This document shows, in pieces, positions 26,601 through 36,469 of a DNA stretch of 64,000 bases (within the stretch, counting starts at the first letter, position 1; every line of letters starts with the position of its first letter). Source of the stretch: Anthoceros angustus (Eukaryota > Streptophyta > Anthocerotopsida > Anthocerotales > Anthocerotaceae). Below the pieces are notes generated by a model. It was not told where the DNA came from. It did not search any database and saw nothing but the letters and a program-made list of their open reading frames with translations. Both the position numbers and the translations under genes were made by a program. The DNA is taken from the NCBI GenBank assembly GCA_010909165.1, contig VJWM01000063.1, forward strand, positions 372,001 through 436,000, written 5' to 3'.

Positions 26601-26970
26601 TCACATGCAAGAAAAATGAAGAGCCTGCATACTACTGAGGTAAAAGGAGGATTCATCACTGCTGTCATACGAAGGATCGCCTTTGCAAGTGCGTGCCCAT
26701 TGGAGGTAATGGATACAAGCTGCCCAAAGACTGTCATAAAGTAGGAAAGCGATATAGCCTGACACCGTGCCTACGAACATGGTACAAGCTTTGGCACAAT
26801 ACATGGCACAAGACCTTAAAAATATTAAAGTCCTCAGCCATCGCACCATACGTTTCCATGGCGAGAAGAATGAAGAGGTAGCCCACTTGCATCTCGTTAT
26901 ACTTCTGAACCTTGCAAGCTATCACCCAACCTGGACGGTAGTGATGACCCATGCAAAGGTGGCGTCTCAT
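26601..26970 (-). mobile_element. LINE reverse-transcriptase C-terminal remnant
   Basis: Broken minus-strand frames contain YLFILLAMETYGAMAEDFNI, then a segment with SLWAACIHYLQWARTCK. This parallels the better-kept segment at 60780-61010 (FIPLATETHGAVGKDLWRFI ... SIALQRALANAIF), which I assign to the end of a non-LTR retrotransposon ORF2. Support is by pattern only. Confidence 0.4.
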
Positions 26971-27054
26971 GTAGGGTTAGTGACCATCACATCCGCCACC
27001 GAGACCTGGTCGCTATGGACGAGGTACAAATCAGCCTAGAACGTTTGACACGTA

Positions 27055-27581
27055 CAGTCGGCCCCCCCTAATTGGGAATTCTATAAATGGGATTCCTCTC
27101 TAAATGGGACCTCCCATCCTACTCCCTTTAGTTTATAATGTAATAAATGGGACTTTTCCTAAATGATAATTGGGACCTTTTGAAACATACATTCATGTTA
27201 ATTTCACCTCCCTAAATGGGATTTCTAATTTTTTACTAAAAAATTTAAAAAGAAAGAAAAAGAATCTATTATTTGAGAGCACAATAGACTTTTAGGTGTG
27301 ATTGAAGACTCTTAAGCTAAGCTTTTTCCTTTATGATAGATAGAGGTTTTTGATCTTTGCTTAGAGAGTGCTAGCTTTCAAACAACTATATAAAGAACTG
27401 TTAAAAGTTATTTTTAGTGAAACCTATCAATCCAAATTTAAATTTTCTTTTTGGGTATTTTTGATTTTTTAAGTTTATAACATTTTATTATTTTTAAATA
27501 GGAAAAATACAATCGGGACACTTCCCTTAATGGGACCTCTAAAGGCACTCCGAACCAGTCCCAATTAGGGGGGGTGGACTG
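27055..27581. mobile_element. Pogo/Tigger-like MITE with TA target duplication
   Basis: A 527 bp AT-rich element with terminal inverted repeats CAGTCGGCCCCCCCTAATTG (left) and CAGTCCACCCCCCCTAATTG (right, reverse complement), about 24 bp long, flanked by TA at 27053-27054 and 27582-27583. TA duplications, a CAGT start and ATGGGAC-like subterminal repeats fit the pogo branch of Tc1/mariner. It encodes no transposase. Confidence 0.85.
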
Positions 27582-27583
27582 TA

Positions 27584-28396
27584 CATATATCAATAGTACT
27601 TGAATAAGTAGCCTAGAGCCTTTGACATGTACATATATCAATTGTACTTGAATAAGTAGCAATGTCTTCAATAAGTACACATGGATGTACCCATCTACCA
27701 TATTTATTTCAAGGAGAATTACAAGATGGGAACGTGGAGACTTTTTAAGATCATAATAAGAAAGAGCAATTAAGCCCTATGCATAAAATGGTCTATAGTA
27801 AATATTTATAACATCATGTAGTACTAAGACAATAGTATAGTACCTATGATGTCATATGATACAAATATAATATATATTAAATCACAATCATTACAAAACC
27901 TTCAACAAAGTTCCAAGGTCGATGTTGTGGAAGGTCCTCAAAGAAGAGGGTGTTCCACTACTGCAATACAAAAAGCCTATCAATACGATAATTGCAAATC
28001 AAAGTTGGAAACGAAAGGACCATAGCATTGTTCAGTGATGTCGAGGTGAAATAAGACTGCCCTATGAGCCCTTGCCTCTTCTGCAAAAGAATATGGAGGA
28101 GACTAAAGGCACTTCCTGGACAATAAACTACCTCGCAAGACAATTGTGATGTCTGCTATTTGCTGATGACCTTGTCCTCCAGCGCCCCACTAGGAAGGTG
28201 CCGCACTATCGTTGCAGCTGCCGTGACGCTAAGTGAACACTCACACAAGCCACAAGGACACATTGCTAAACCTGCCACTCTATGTCTATCGACCGCAGAA
28301 ACATGCTCAGTTTAGTCTAAGCCATCAAACAACCCTCCTGCAGAAAACTGGGAATTAGGTTGACATGGAAAGAGAAGGAGATCCTGGTATCTGCAC
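27584..28396. other. Stretch without a recognisable gene
   Basis: A 30 bp sequence, ACATATATCAATAGTACTTG and onward, is repeated at 27583-27613 and 27629-27661. No ORF is supported in the remainder. Confidence 0.4.
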
Positions 28397-28798
28397 CTAC
28401 AAGTTGCCTACCCAGCTTTTGTAAAACTGGCCCAAGATAGATCGATTGTCTTTGGGATCCAACCGGTTCTGGTAAGCATCGCTTTCCTCATCTTCAGACA
28501 TGGGCTCAACCTTCATGTCAAAGGACTCACTGGACTGAAAGCTATTGTCACCCTCCCCATCATTGCTCTCCGAGTCGGAAACTAAATCATTGATATTGAC
28601 CACTGGTTGTTTGGTGGTCAATCGCATACGATCATGTCTGGCACCGTGCAAGCTAGAAAACTGCTTGGTGGCCTTCTCGCTGCAGTCAATGTTGCCTATT
28701 TGCAACATGTGGATGAGCCCATAAAAGTGCCTGGGCCAGCCCAATACATTCTTGCCCACTCCAGTAATGTCATGGAAGTGAGCAAACCACATTTTCAA
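28397..28798 (-). pseudogene. Acidic ORF cut by LTR_B, unknown family
   Basis: A 133-residue minus frame: N-terminal part rich in aromatic residues (WFAHFHDITGVGKNVLGWPR), then IDCSEKATKQFSSL, then a Ser/Asp/Glu-rich C-terminus. Its upstream continuation meets the LTR_B insertion 22 bp away. Probably the tail of a transposon protein; I cannot name it. Confidence 0.3.
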
Positions 28799-28820
28799 AG
28801 ATTGGAGATCACCTGGAACC

Positions 28821-29390
28821 TGTCATGCCGTGTGACACTAATCTCTGCACTTGGGTTTAATGTTTGATTAGCATTAATTAATCTAATTACTTATCTTTAA
28901 GTCAGTAATTAGTATTAATTAATCTAAGTGTTTATGTTAATTAAGCCTTGATTAGTGCTAACTAAACATGGTTAGCAATAGCTAAGTGGATAAGCACAAG
29001 TAATATGCTTTAGCATATTCCTTGCGTAGAATAATGTATTCTTAGGATATTTCCTGCATATGCTGATGCCAATAGGATATCTTAGGAATATGCCGATGTC
29101 AAGGGCTTGAATATATAGACCCTTCCACAGAGGACAAGCTTAGATCATAGCTTGTCCTCTAGATATGCAATGCAACAGTGTTGTGAGGGGACCCTCTAGA
29201 CATGCAATGCAAAAATATTGTGAGGAGACCCTCTAAATATGCAATGCAACAGTGTTGTGAGGAGACCCTCTAGATGAGGAGGCCAAAGCTATAGCTCCGA
29301 GAGCGATATGTGAGGAATTTGCGTGTTGTTCTCGTGGGGAGAGTGTGTTTGTGCCACGACGTGTGAGCTACTTCCTCCTCTTGTTACAAG
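28821..29390 (+). repeat. LTR_B copy 2
   Basis: Plus orientation, homologous to 742-93. It starts TGTCATGCCGTGTGACACTA and includes a TATA-like GAATATATAGACCC near 29110, then GTGTGTTTGTGCCACGACGT near 29340. The region 29155-29275 has a roughly 38 bp block (CCCTCTAGATATGCAATGCA...) repeated three times, which copy 1 lacks. The right edge is where similarity to copy 1 stops and is not certain. Confidence 0.65.
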
Positions 29391-29559
29391 CTATGATCTC
29401 GTGTGTACGCTAGATAGGCATGCTAGGATTGATAAGCTTGCTAAGCTTAGTGTGCTAGGCTTGCTAGGCATGCTAGGCTATGTTAGGCGATGCAGGCTCT
29501 TTAAGCAAGTAGGCAAGGGACCCTCTAAAGTGTGCCCAAGGCTTGAGGCCAAGAGAGGG

Positions 29560-29690
29560 GCCCAAGGCCAAAGGAGAGGCCCAAGTTCCAAGGTTTGAGG
29601 TCTACAGAGGGGACCAAGGCCAAAGGAGAGGCCCAAGTTCCAAGGTTTGAGGCCTACAGAGGGGACCAAGGCCAAAGGAGAAACAAGAGT
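29560..29690. repeat. 52 bp tandem repeat
   Basis: CCAAGGCCAAAGGAGAGGCC and onward recurs at 29562, 29614 and 29666, about 2.4 copies with few differences. Confidence 0.8.
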
Positions 29691-29916
29691 AAATACCCTT
29701 GGGCGTCGGATTTCAAGGGATAAAGGAGGAGAGGATAGCAATGGGTATGTTATTAATCCATTTGTTTTCGCTATCTTTTCAAAACTTCGAATAAGTAGGT
29801 ATCCCATCTAGGTACTCATCCACCCTCAGGGTGCTTAAACGTGGAGTTCCTACGCGTGAGCTATCCAACTCACCCATCTCAACCTCTTACTATGTAGAGG
29901 GACTGAAGAGTATTTG

Positions 29917-29949
29917 AACAGCGTCTCTCAGCTTTGGGGTTTGTCTCCG
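29917..29949 (+). repeat. Left terminal inverted repeat of the putative 25.8 kb element
   Basis: AACAGCGTCTCTCAGCTTTG and the following bases (GGGTTTGTCTCC) match the reverse complement of 55738-55706 with two differences over 32 bp. A continuous 25 nt run is identical. No clear target-site duplication could be matched on the outer sides. Confidence 0.75.
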
Positions 29950-30515
29950 AACCCCATTTTGGCCCAACCAATGTAGAAATGCACATGTCTCAATTCAGTG
30001 TTTTCAGCGATTTGTAAACCGGCGGCCATGCATTCGAGCCCTAAAGAATACTGTGCACATACGTATAATGTCGGACACACAGTACAACATGAACTTTTAT
30101 GGCTTTCTAGAACGATCGAAAGCACACCTTCCACAACCGTCATGAAACATATATCTTTAAACACGAAAACACACAATAAAAACTTGACTCGTAACCCAGT
30201 GAATAGTCCTCAGAGCCCGAGAAGTCTATAAAAGCGGACACCTACTTCCCATGTCATCATCCTTCTTGAAAAAGGTTTCACACCTACAACAACAAGCGCC
30301 AACACTGCACTATCGTGCCTAATCCTCCGGGTCCCCTCGAACATTTGCCAAGATGTACTCGGGTCACTATATCCATTGAACCAAGAGCCTGCGAATCGAC
30401 TCTCGTTCACAACCACGTCGTCGGCACCAAAGTCCTCCAGTCCGCCTCCAAGTCGATAGGAGCTACAATCATGGCATCGTGAGCTTCTCGGGATCCTCGC
30501 CTCTTCCTCTTGGGG

Positions 30516-31400
30516 TCAGCCCACATTTTCCTCAAAGTTAGCCCCGCTTGAGAACAACCATTGCCTACTTTCAATTGCTTTGAAACCATTGATTGAGAAA
30601 CCGCATATGGGTAATCTTGTTGCGGACTTATCTCCTTGGGCCAAAATGTGCCCGGCCCGCTTGAAAGGCAGCATATTTCCTCTTACGCCTCCGGGATAAG
30701 CATGGAACCCCACAATCCTCTGCTTGATGAACATTGAAGACCTTGTATCAGAGTCCACTGAGATCACATTTCTTCCACTCAGAATTGCAGCAAGTGCCGT
30801 GGACCCACTCCCCGCAAATCCATCGATGACCCAATCCCCTTCTACAGAGAAGCACTGCAGCAAAATGGACATTAGCTCCAAAGGTTTTTGATATGGGCTT
30901 ACTACCTTGTTGTCGAATGCTGTGTATACCAACTTCTTTACCACAGCATCGCACTTAATCACCGAGCCCATGCCTTGTTGGCCCAAAGTCACCGAAATCG
31001 GTAACAATGGCACCGATTTAACTCTTGCGTTGGGTGACTTTCCTGCGCCCACCGATATAATGTCCATGTTGTCGTATACCTTGTTTTCCTCCCGGACATT
31101 GGTTTTCTCCCAAACAAGGGACTGCAGAGCTCCATCCGAGCATACCCCCCTCAAAGCTGCTCTTACATCGGTGGTCTGGTCCACGCCGTGCAAAACCACA
31201 ATCCTATATGAGTCAGCTGTCGTTACCTCCACAAAGTGGTTAAGAATACCACTCAACTGGGCCTTCGTTAATACATTTGTGTCTTCCGCTCCAAGTTTCA
31301 GCCCTCTTGGTAGATCCATCACCGAGCGTATAAGGTCGCCACGAGCAAATCCCAACAATTCTGCATGGATCGGTTGAAAACGATAGCGAACCTTTTCCAC
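30516..31400 (-). CDS. Beta-class DNA amino-methyltransferase domain (N6_N4_Mtase)
   Basis: A 294-residue open frame. Residues 168-177 SPYQKPLELM are the usual motif before the cofactor site. Residues 191-205 VIDGFAGSGSTALAA are motif I (FxGxG, S-adenosylmethionine binding), and VDSD at 215-218 is the acidic end of the next strand. The N-terminal half follows the pattern of the family (LSGILNHFVEVTTADSYRIV, VDQTTDVRAAL, SLVWEKTN, NMDIISVGAG). Motif IV, normally (D/S/N)PP(Y/F/W) and catalytic, should fall at residues 28-33 but reads MDLPRG. Order IV then I marks the beta class, which makes N6-methyladenine or N4-methylcytosine in bacteria. With DLPR in place of DPPY this copy may be inactive. 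The true start lies upstream in another frame. Confidence 0.75.
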   Translation of the reverse strand: MEKVRYRFQPIHAELLGFARGDLIRSVMDLPRGLKLGAEDTNVLTKAQLSGILNHFVEVTTADSYRIVVLHGVDQTTDVRAALRGVCSDGALQSLVWEKTNVREENKVYDNMDIISVGAGKSPNARVKSVPLLPISVTLGQQGMGSVIKCDAVVKKLVYTAFDNKVVSPYQKPLELMSILLQCFSVEGDWVIDGFAGSGSTALAAILSGRNVISVDSDTRSSMFIKQRIVGFHAYPGGVRGNMLPFKRAGHILAQGDKSATRLPICGFSINGFKAIESRQWLFSSGANFEENVG

Positions 31401-31467
31401 GAGCTCGAACTATGAAATCACGAAGGTCGATGTCATGGACGCCTCGCCGAGCCAGTTCCTCTTCCAT

Positions 31468-32126
31468 CTTTTCCACGATTTAGCCACGACCCAACTTTGA
31501 AATTGTTCGGCAAATTTCAAGGTTGGCAACATCATTAGGTTTACACAACAAGCCAACCAATCCAAGGTTAGAATTCAGATCGAGAGAGACAAAACCTATG
31601 CAGACGGTTCATTCAAAGGGTAGGCGAGTGCGCGGACGTCCGGCGCACTCTGCCGCCGCCTTGAAGGATCGGGAGGAAGAAACAGTGCGCGGACGTCCGG
31701 CGCACCTGCCGCCCGCCTCCGGGGAATGGAGAGGTGGCGCCGGACGGCCCGGCCACACCGCCGCCGCTCCCTTAAGGTTGGAATGCAGTGCGCCGGACGT
31801 CCGCGCACATGCCGTTGCATTCCTTCCATCATCGAAGAAAGAGTGCGCCGACGCCCGCCGCTCTGCCCTTCCGAAGCCAGAGGGCGGCAGCGCGCCGACG
31901 CCCGCGACTTTGCCGCCTTGCAAGTCCTTCGTGAGCGGTGCGCCGGGAGTCCGACTTGCCGCTGCCTCCCCCAAGGGACCCCAGGAGAGCAGAGCCGGAC
32001 GTCCGCGACTTGCTACCTCCTCCACACCCATCTGCGGGTTAAAAAGAAGTGCGCCGGACGTCCGCACTTTCTCCAAAAATATCAACAGAGGAAAGGAAGG
32101 CGGAGGTTCAATCAAAGTAACCTTAC
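31468..32126 (-). other. Probable intron carrying the palindrome array
   Basis: The exon ends ...GATTCGGTG before GTAAGG (32126), and an acceptor AG precedes ATGGAAGAGGAACTG at 31467. Both sides are in phase 0. Splicing removes the array and the stops around it. Not proven; the array could instead be an insertion in coding sequence. Confidence 0.5.
31629..32068. repeat. Array of CGGACGTCCG palindromes, about nine units
   Basis: Units start near 31629, 31685, 31735, 31788, 31843, 31891, 31938, 31994 and 32048, a pitch of 47-56 bp. The best cores extend to GTGCGC-CGGACGTCCG-GCGCAC, nearly a perfect inverted repeat of 21-22 bp. Spacers of about 26-37 bp begin alike (CTGCCGCC or TTGCCGCC) and then diverge. 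Units 3 and 5-7 are degenerate (for example GCGCCGACGCCCGCGAC). It is not a CRISPR array: the cores vary, there is no leader or cas gene, and the genome is eukaryotic. Confidence 0.85.
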
Positions 32127-32721
32127 CACCGAATCGAGCCCGAAATTGCGAACGCCTTCTTCCTTCGTGCCGGGAATCTTTCTTGAGCCTCGCATAAGAG
32201 CGCAACCCAAGGACTTCCGAGAGCCTTTTGAATCAAGTGGAGGTTCTTCTTTTGTGACCTCGCCATGCATCCCTCTCATATCGAGGTGGCCTGGATAACC
32301 TTCTCCGTTGCTCAAGAGTATCTCGCTCCCAATTTGTCTGTGGAAGTCCTTGAAAGCACCAAACATCTTCAGTATTTCCTTCACACGACCTGCGAGGGAT
32401 CCGCCGAGATGGACCCATCTTCATCACCTTCCTCGGCTACTTTGAAATTCCAGCCACATTGGTGGAGACTGCATTAAGCTCAAGCCTCTCCCATTTGTTG
32501 AAGATGGTATCCACATTCGCCACATGCCCTTCGCATTTGGCTACGCAAGGTCAATGTCTTCGATCAACCTTCTTTTTGCTTTGCGTACCGGCTTGCATTA
32601 CGGAAGATCATCAATTAGCCCGAACTGCAGATTCCATTTCCTAGAGAAGGCTTGTCGCTTGAATTTGCATCCTTCACATATCTCACTTGCTCGATGAAAC
32701 TCATTTTTTGCGCTGTCGCAT

Positions 32722-33078
32722 TCACATTGTGATCCGTTGCCAATACTGCATCTCTTGAGGTGTAAGTCCTGCATACACATGCCCCTCCATATACTTGTAG
32801 TATGGCTTCTCTGGAAATTGGACGGCAAGGCTCTTCACTGCCTGGAAACAATGATTCCTGCCAAGAACACCGAACCTGTACTCCCCCCTGTCGAACTTCT
32901 TCGTGCTCCAATCTTTCTTGCTCGAACACTGTCGTGGATCTACCATCACCAATATGGGAAGAACTCCCTCTTCATCGGCCCTTTCCGTGATCCGCTCTAA
33001 GTAGCTTGCCCATGAGACATCCACCCTACGGATCCGCGATCGGGTTAGGAACTGGATCGTGAAGGTACCGCAAGCCAA
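32722..33078 (-). CDS. ParB/Srx-like domain segment of the methyltransferase gene
   Basis: A 118-residue frame: ILVMVDPRQC, then FDRGEYRFGVLGRNHCFQAV, KSLAVQFPEKPYYKYMEGHV, YAGLTPQEMQYWQR. The order follows ParB N-terminal domains: strand, a (G)xH motif in the xDGxHR position (here GRNHCFQAV), helix, strand, then L(T/S)xxE. Just downstream, in another frame, HNVNATAQKMSFIEQVRYV fits the asparagine-containing helix. Bacterial and phage proteins often join this fold to N6/N4 methyltransferases. Assignment is by pattern only; a profile search would settle it. Confidence 0.55.
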   Translation of the reverse strand: MACGTFTIQFLTRSRIRRVDVSWASYLERITERADEEGVLPILVMVDPRQCSSKKDWSTKKFDRGEYRFGVLGRNHCFQAVKSLAVQFPEKPYYKYMEGHVYAGLTPQEMQYWQRITM

Positions 33079-35244
33079 TGATTAATGTGTTTTGCCGAAC
33101 CTTCTTGTGTGGCACTCACGAATCTGCTCAGGGATCGTTGGACACAATATCATGCTCCAACTGTCTTTCGTCTGTCGACATAATGAGTGAGGATAGGCGG
33201 TGAAGTGGCCCTCTTCCTTTGCTTCCGCCTTCTTTTCTGATTGACTTTTTGCGTTTCTCCGCCTCCTGTAATTTTCTTTCTCCTTCCTGTTGCTCCACTT
33301 CTTTCTCCTGATTCTTGGGCACCGGGCTCAATTCGCGTGATATTCAAACAGCAAACGATGCTCGCTCCTATGGATTCCGCACCTCTCGCACGGTGGTGAC
33401 TCACCGGATACCTCATCAAGATCCTCCGATGCTCCATTTGTTTGTTTATGGAGATTCAGCCTCCTTGAGTCCTTCTCTTCCATCTCCACCTGCTCGTGTC
33501 CATTGGAGGCATCATCTTCTTGAGTCATTCACTTCATCCTCAAAAGCCACCTTCCGTTTGCTTGAACTAGGCTGCTCGGAGGACAAAGCTCGGGAAGTCT
33601 CGGCAAATAGAAGCCTTTGTGGGCCTGTTGCTTTGCTCACACGGCCGAGAAGAGGGCTGCCTGTGATTCCTCGGATCATGTGCCGTTGGAGCTCGCAATA
33701 AAATGCCTCCCCATCCTGCACATATAAAGTCTGTTAGGAGAAGTCGTCACAACCCTAACAAAGGCCTTTAGAAAGGCTCAGGACAGCCTTTCGTGAACAC
33801 TGTTCTAAAGGCCTGCTCGAAAGGCCCACAAAGTCAGAAATGAAACGCAGCGGACTTACATCTTCTTCCAACAAAGCAGCCTTGAACTTTAACTTCAGTG
33901 GCTTGGGTTCGCATCTACGAGCATCCTAGGTTGTCCAATTGAAGAACAAGTTGCTTGTAGTCATCAAACGTCTCACTCAGGACCTCGTCAGGCGCAATGG
34001 TCAGCAAGAGCTCGACTCCAATCTCCCCGTAGCTTCCCATCTCTGACCAAATTAGCCAACCTGCTCTCGCCGCTTGATTCTCATCGGCTCCTTCATACCC
34101 ATTCACCCACACTTCCATGAGAGGATTGATTCTCCATCCGGAAAGGAGGCAAAACCACGCCCATTGCCTATCCAAAGAAAACTGCTTTGAGTCACATCTT
34201 GCAACTTCTTCACGCTCGTTGTAGGTTGTAAGGATACGGCATCTCCCATTGCATCGGTTCTCGCACCCTGCACGCGATGCCGGATGCTCCGCATAAGCTG
34301 ATGTTGGCTTCGCAGCCTTTTGCCATTGGCCTTCCCGCACCTCGACCTGCTGCCTTGACTTACTCACCGATGTCGCTAACGCAGCAGAAGAACTGTTGCT
34401 TTGTTTTGCAGACCCCGTGGTGCCGCTTTCCAGCCCACCCCCTTGCTTTCACGCCACCGCCTTTAAACTCCGTCGACTTTTTGCCCGCAGATTTTGCAAC
34501 AGCTTACCAGTCCAGTTTGTGTCCTCCACCTTGGCTCAGGTCGCTTTTGAGTTCCCTTCTCCACCGCCTTGGCCTTCGCCTTTCCGCGCCTTCGCCATCT
34601 CCTCGAGACCTCACTCCGACCTCTCCCGCAGGAGTTGCATTCCTGTGCCAAGAACGGATTTGGCCCGCCATCGCCACGCCTCGGGCCGGGGGGTGTGGAG
34701 GACAAATCCCCATCCTGTCCACCGCCTGATGCCATCCGCTGCACACAACTACAAAGATGCTCAAATAAAACTCGCCATCAAACCGCAAGAAGACAAAGAG
34801 GCTCAAACCGCAATCACAGCCCCGCAACCAAGCCTACATATCGCAACCCTTGCATCCAGAGAGAATCGCAGCGATATCTCTACAAAGTTGCCGGCCTCGA
34901 ACCAACAATCGTAACAATCGGGTTAGTGGGCACAACAGAGCCACGCATCCAAAGTGCTTACCGCAGGTTGCACAACCGAAGTTGAAGAGCTACGGCCGCC
35001 ACATGGACGTCTTGATTCTTCGAGGTCGTGCTCACTTGAGCCGATTTCAAGCTCGCCTCCGCTCGGTTTGCGGGTGCCCTCATCTCCCGATTGCTGGAGC
35101 TTCTTCGATTCCACCCTTAAGCCCGCATCTAGTTGTCCACCGCCTGAGGCGATGGAGCCACCAAGTCCTAATCGCAGCCTCTTCTCGCTTCTTCGCCTGA
35201 CGAGGTGCCCAAGGGTGAGGCCATGATGACGTCAAGAGTAAACA

Positions 35245-35440
35245 GAAGAAAGGGAGCTTACACGGAGGTCCTCGGAGTAAACAATGTCATGAGTGTAAAC
35301 AAGAAGCGTGGGTGTAAGTCGCCTAGGGTTGGCAAAAGGGAAAGGGAGCTTACACGGAGGTCCTCGGCAGTAAACTGCGGAAGCCGCGAGTGTAAACAAG
35401 AACGTGGGTGTAAGCTGCCTAGGGTTGGCAAAAGGGGACA
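35245..35440. repeat. Tandem repeat of about 95 bp, two copies
   Basis: GGGAGCTTACACGGAGGTCC and onward to CCTAGGGTTGGCAAAAGGG appears at 35252-35340 and 35346-35437, with a 10 bp insertion in the second copy. It is just outside the 5' end of the methyltransferase gene. Confidence 0.8.
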
Positions 35441-36469
35441 ACCAATTAGGGTTTGGAATGCAAACCTCTTAAGACGTAAATGTGCGCTTGAAGACTTGAC
35501 AGGAGCTTCATTGTGAACCCTAAACCGATCGGAATTAAGAACCAATATATCGGACAATATTATTTAGAAATTGAACTCAATACCAAAGGATTCAGCCTGT
35601 TTTTGTGTTTGTCAGCAGACTTCAGTAATGACCCGAACCGTATGGCGGGGCTAGGAGAGCAGTTTCAATGTCTCCCTCCGTTGACGCAAAATACAACCCC
35701 TCTGGCAATTAAATGTCACGCAGAGAGGGTGTCAGACCTCTGACAAATGTTTTCGCAACCCGAGCTAAGACTGCTGCCCACAAAGCTCCAGAAAAGAAAT
35801 ACAACTTTAGGTGCGCTTAGTACTTCATGCTCCGGGTCGAGGATCGCAACAAGGCATGAGATATAAAACGCGATATAAACAAGCCGCCGCAAAAGTACTA
35901 GCTCAACTACCCTCGTGGGAGTTGAGAACTTCAATCGCCCGAGACGCTGCGGCAACTGCCGTTTGCAGACAATCGAGTCGCGCAACGCAGTTTTGGACGG
36001 GATCGGGGACTTGTTCCATCACATCGACTCAACGCCTTTCAGCGATCCTCTTACCAAGGAGGCCAAGACTGTTTGAGCAAGCGCCTCCATGGCTCTGACA
36101 TTCCTACTACTTTCATTTGATGGCAAAGAAGACGCCATGGAGGCCACCTCTTCTTCTTCCCACTCGCAAATCTTGGGGTCGACATAAGTTGTGAGCTAAA
36201 TGAAGCCTACACAACCCTAGTGTACCACACAGTGAAATGAGGCGAATAGGAATGTAAGAAAACCATCGTAAGCGTGACGACTAACTGCTTCAAATGCACT
36301 TAATTACGCTAAATTAATCGCGAAACATAATTCTAGTCCGGATCAGCCGGAACTGGGGTGAAATCCTAGGTCATTCTCGCATCTAATTGACGTTTGGGCC
36401 ATGGAAATTTGATGGATGAAACTTTCCACTTAAGTTGCCTATCTCACTAGCCCCAAACTTGAAGATCCT
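35441..36469. other. Stretch without a recognisable gene
   Basis: Short frames only. It lies between the methyltransferase gene and the nested LTR chain and is presumably internal sequence of the large element. Confidence 0.35.

Larger units (their letters stand above)
30210..35226 (-). pseudogene. ParB-like and N6/N4 DNA methyltransferase gene, whole locus
   Basis: Read from 35226 down, segments with matching style run in order: Ser/Gly/Glu-rich N-terminus with donor GTAAGC near 34972; basic linker (34744-34463); a segment with MEVWVNGYEGADENQAARAG (34367-33915); ...CEPKPLKLKFKAALLEED then a GT-AG intron (33860-33722) and DGEAFYCELQRHMIRGITGS; a Lys/Glu-rich stretch; the ParB-like domain (33078-32722); VRYVKDANSSDKPSLGNGIC; KEILKMFGAFKDFHRQIGSE (32384-32130); an intron of about 659 nt holding the palindrome array; MEEELARRGVHDIDLRDFIV; the methyltransferase domain; and a C-terminal tail to about 30210. 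Several single-base frame changes (for example near 31400, 32700 and 33900) break it. Real decay and assembly error are both possible. The introns show that the gene is adapted to a eukaryotic nucleus. Confidence 0.55.

Noticed and set aside
28821-29390. Terminal inverted repeats linking LTR_B copies 1 and 2 into one 28 kb DNA transposon
   Set aside because: The two copies are inverted relative to each other, but copy 1 has its own direct repeat flanks inside copia pol, so they are separate insertions.
31629-32068. CRISPR array
   Set aside because: Spacing looks similar, but the cores vary, the spacers share their first bases, and there is no leader or cas gene. Introns, MCM7 and plant retroelements show a eukaryotic nuclear genome.
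31523-32205. Long ORFs on both strands (224 and 198 residues) across the palindrome array
   Set aside because: Both are by-products of GC-rich repeats. They read RGRPAH/APDVR-type repeats with no domain, and the true gene frame is interrupted and resumes on either side.
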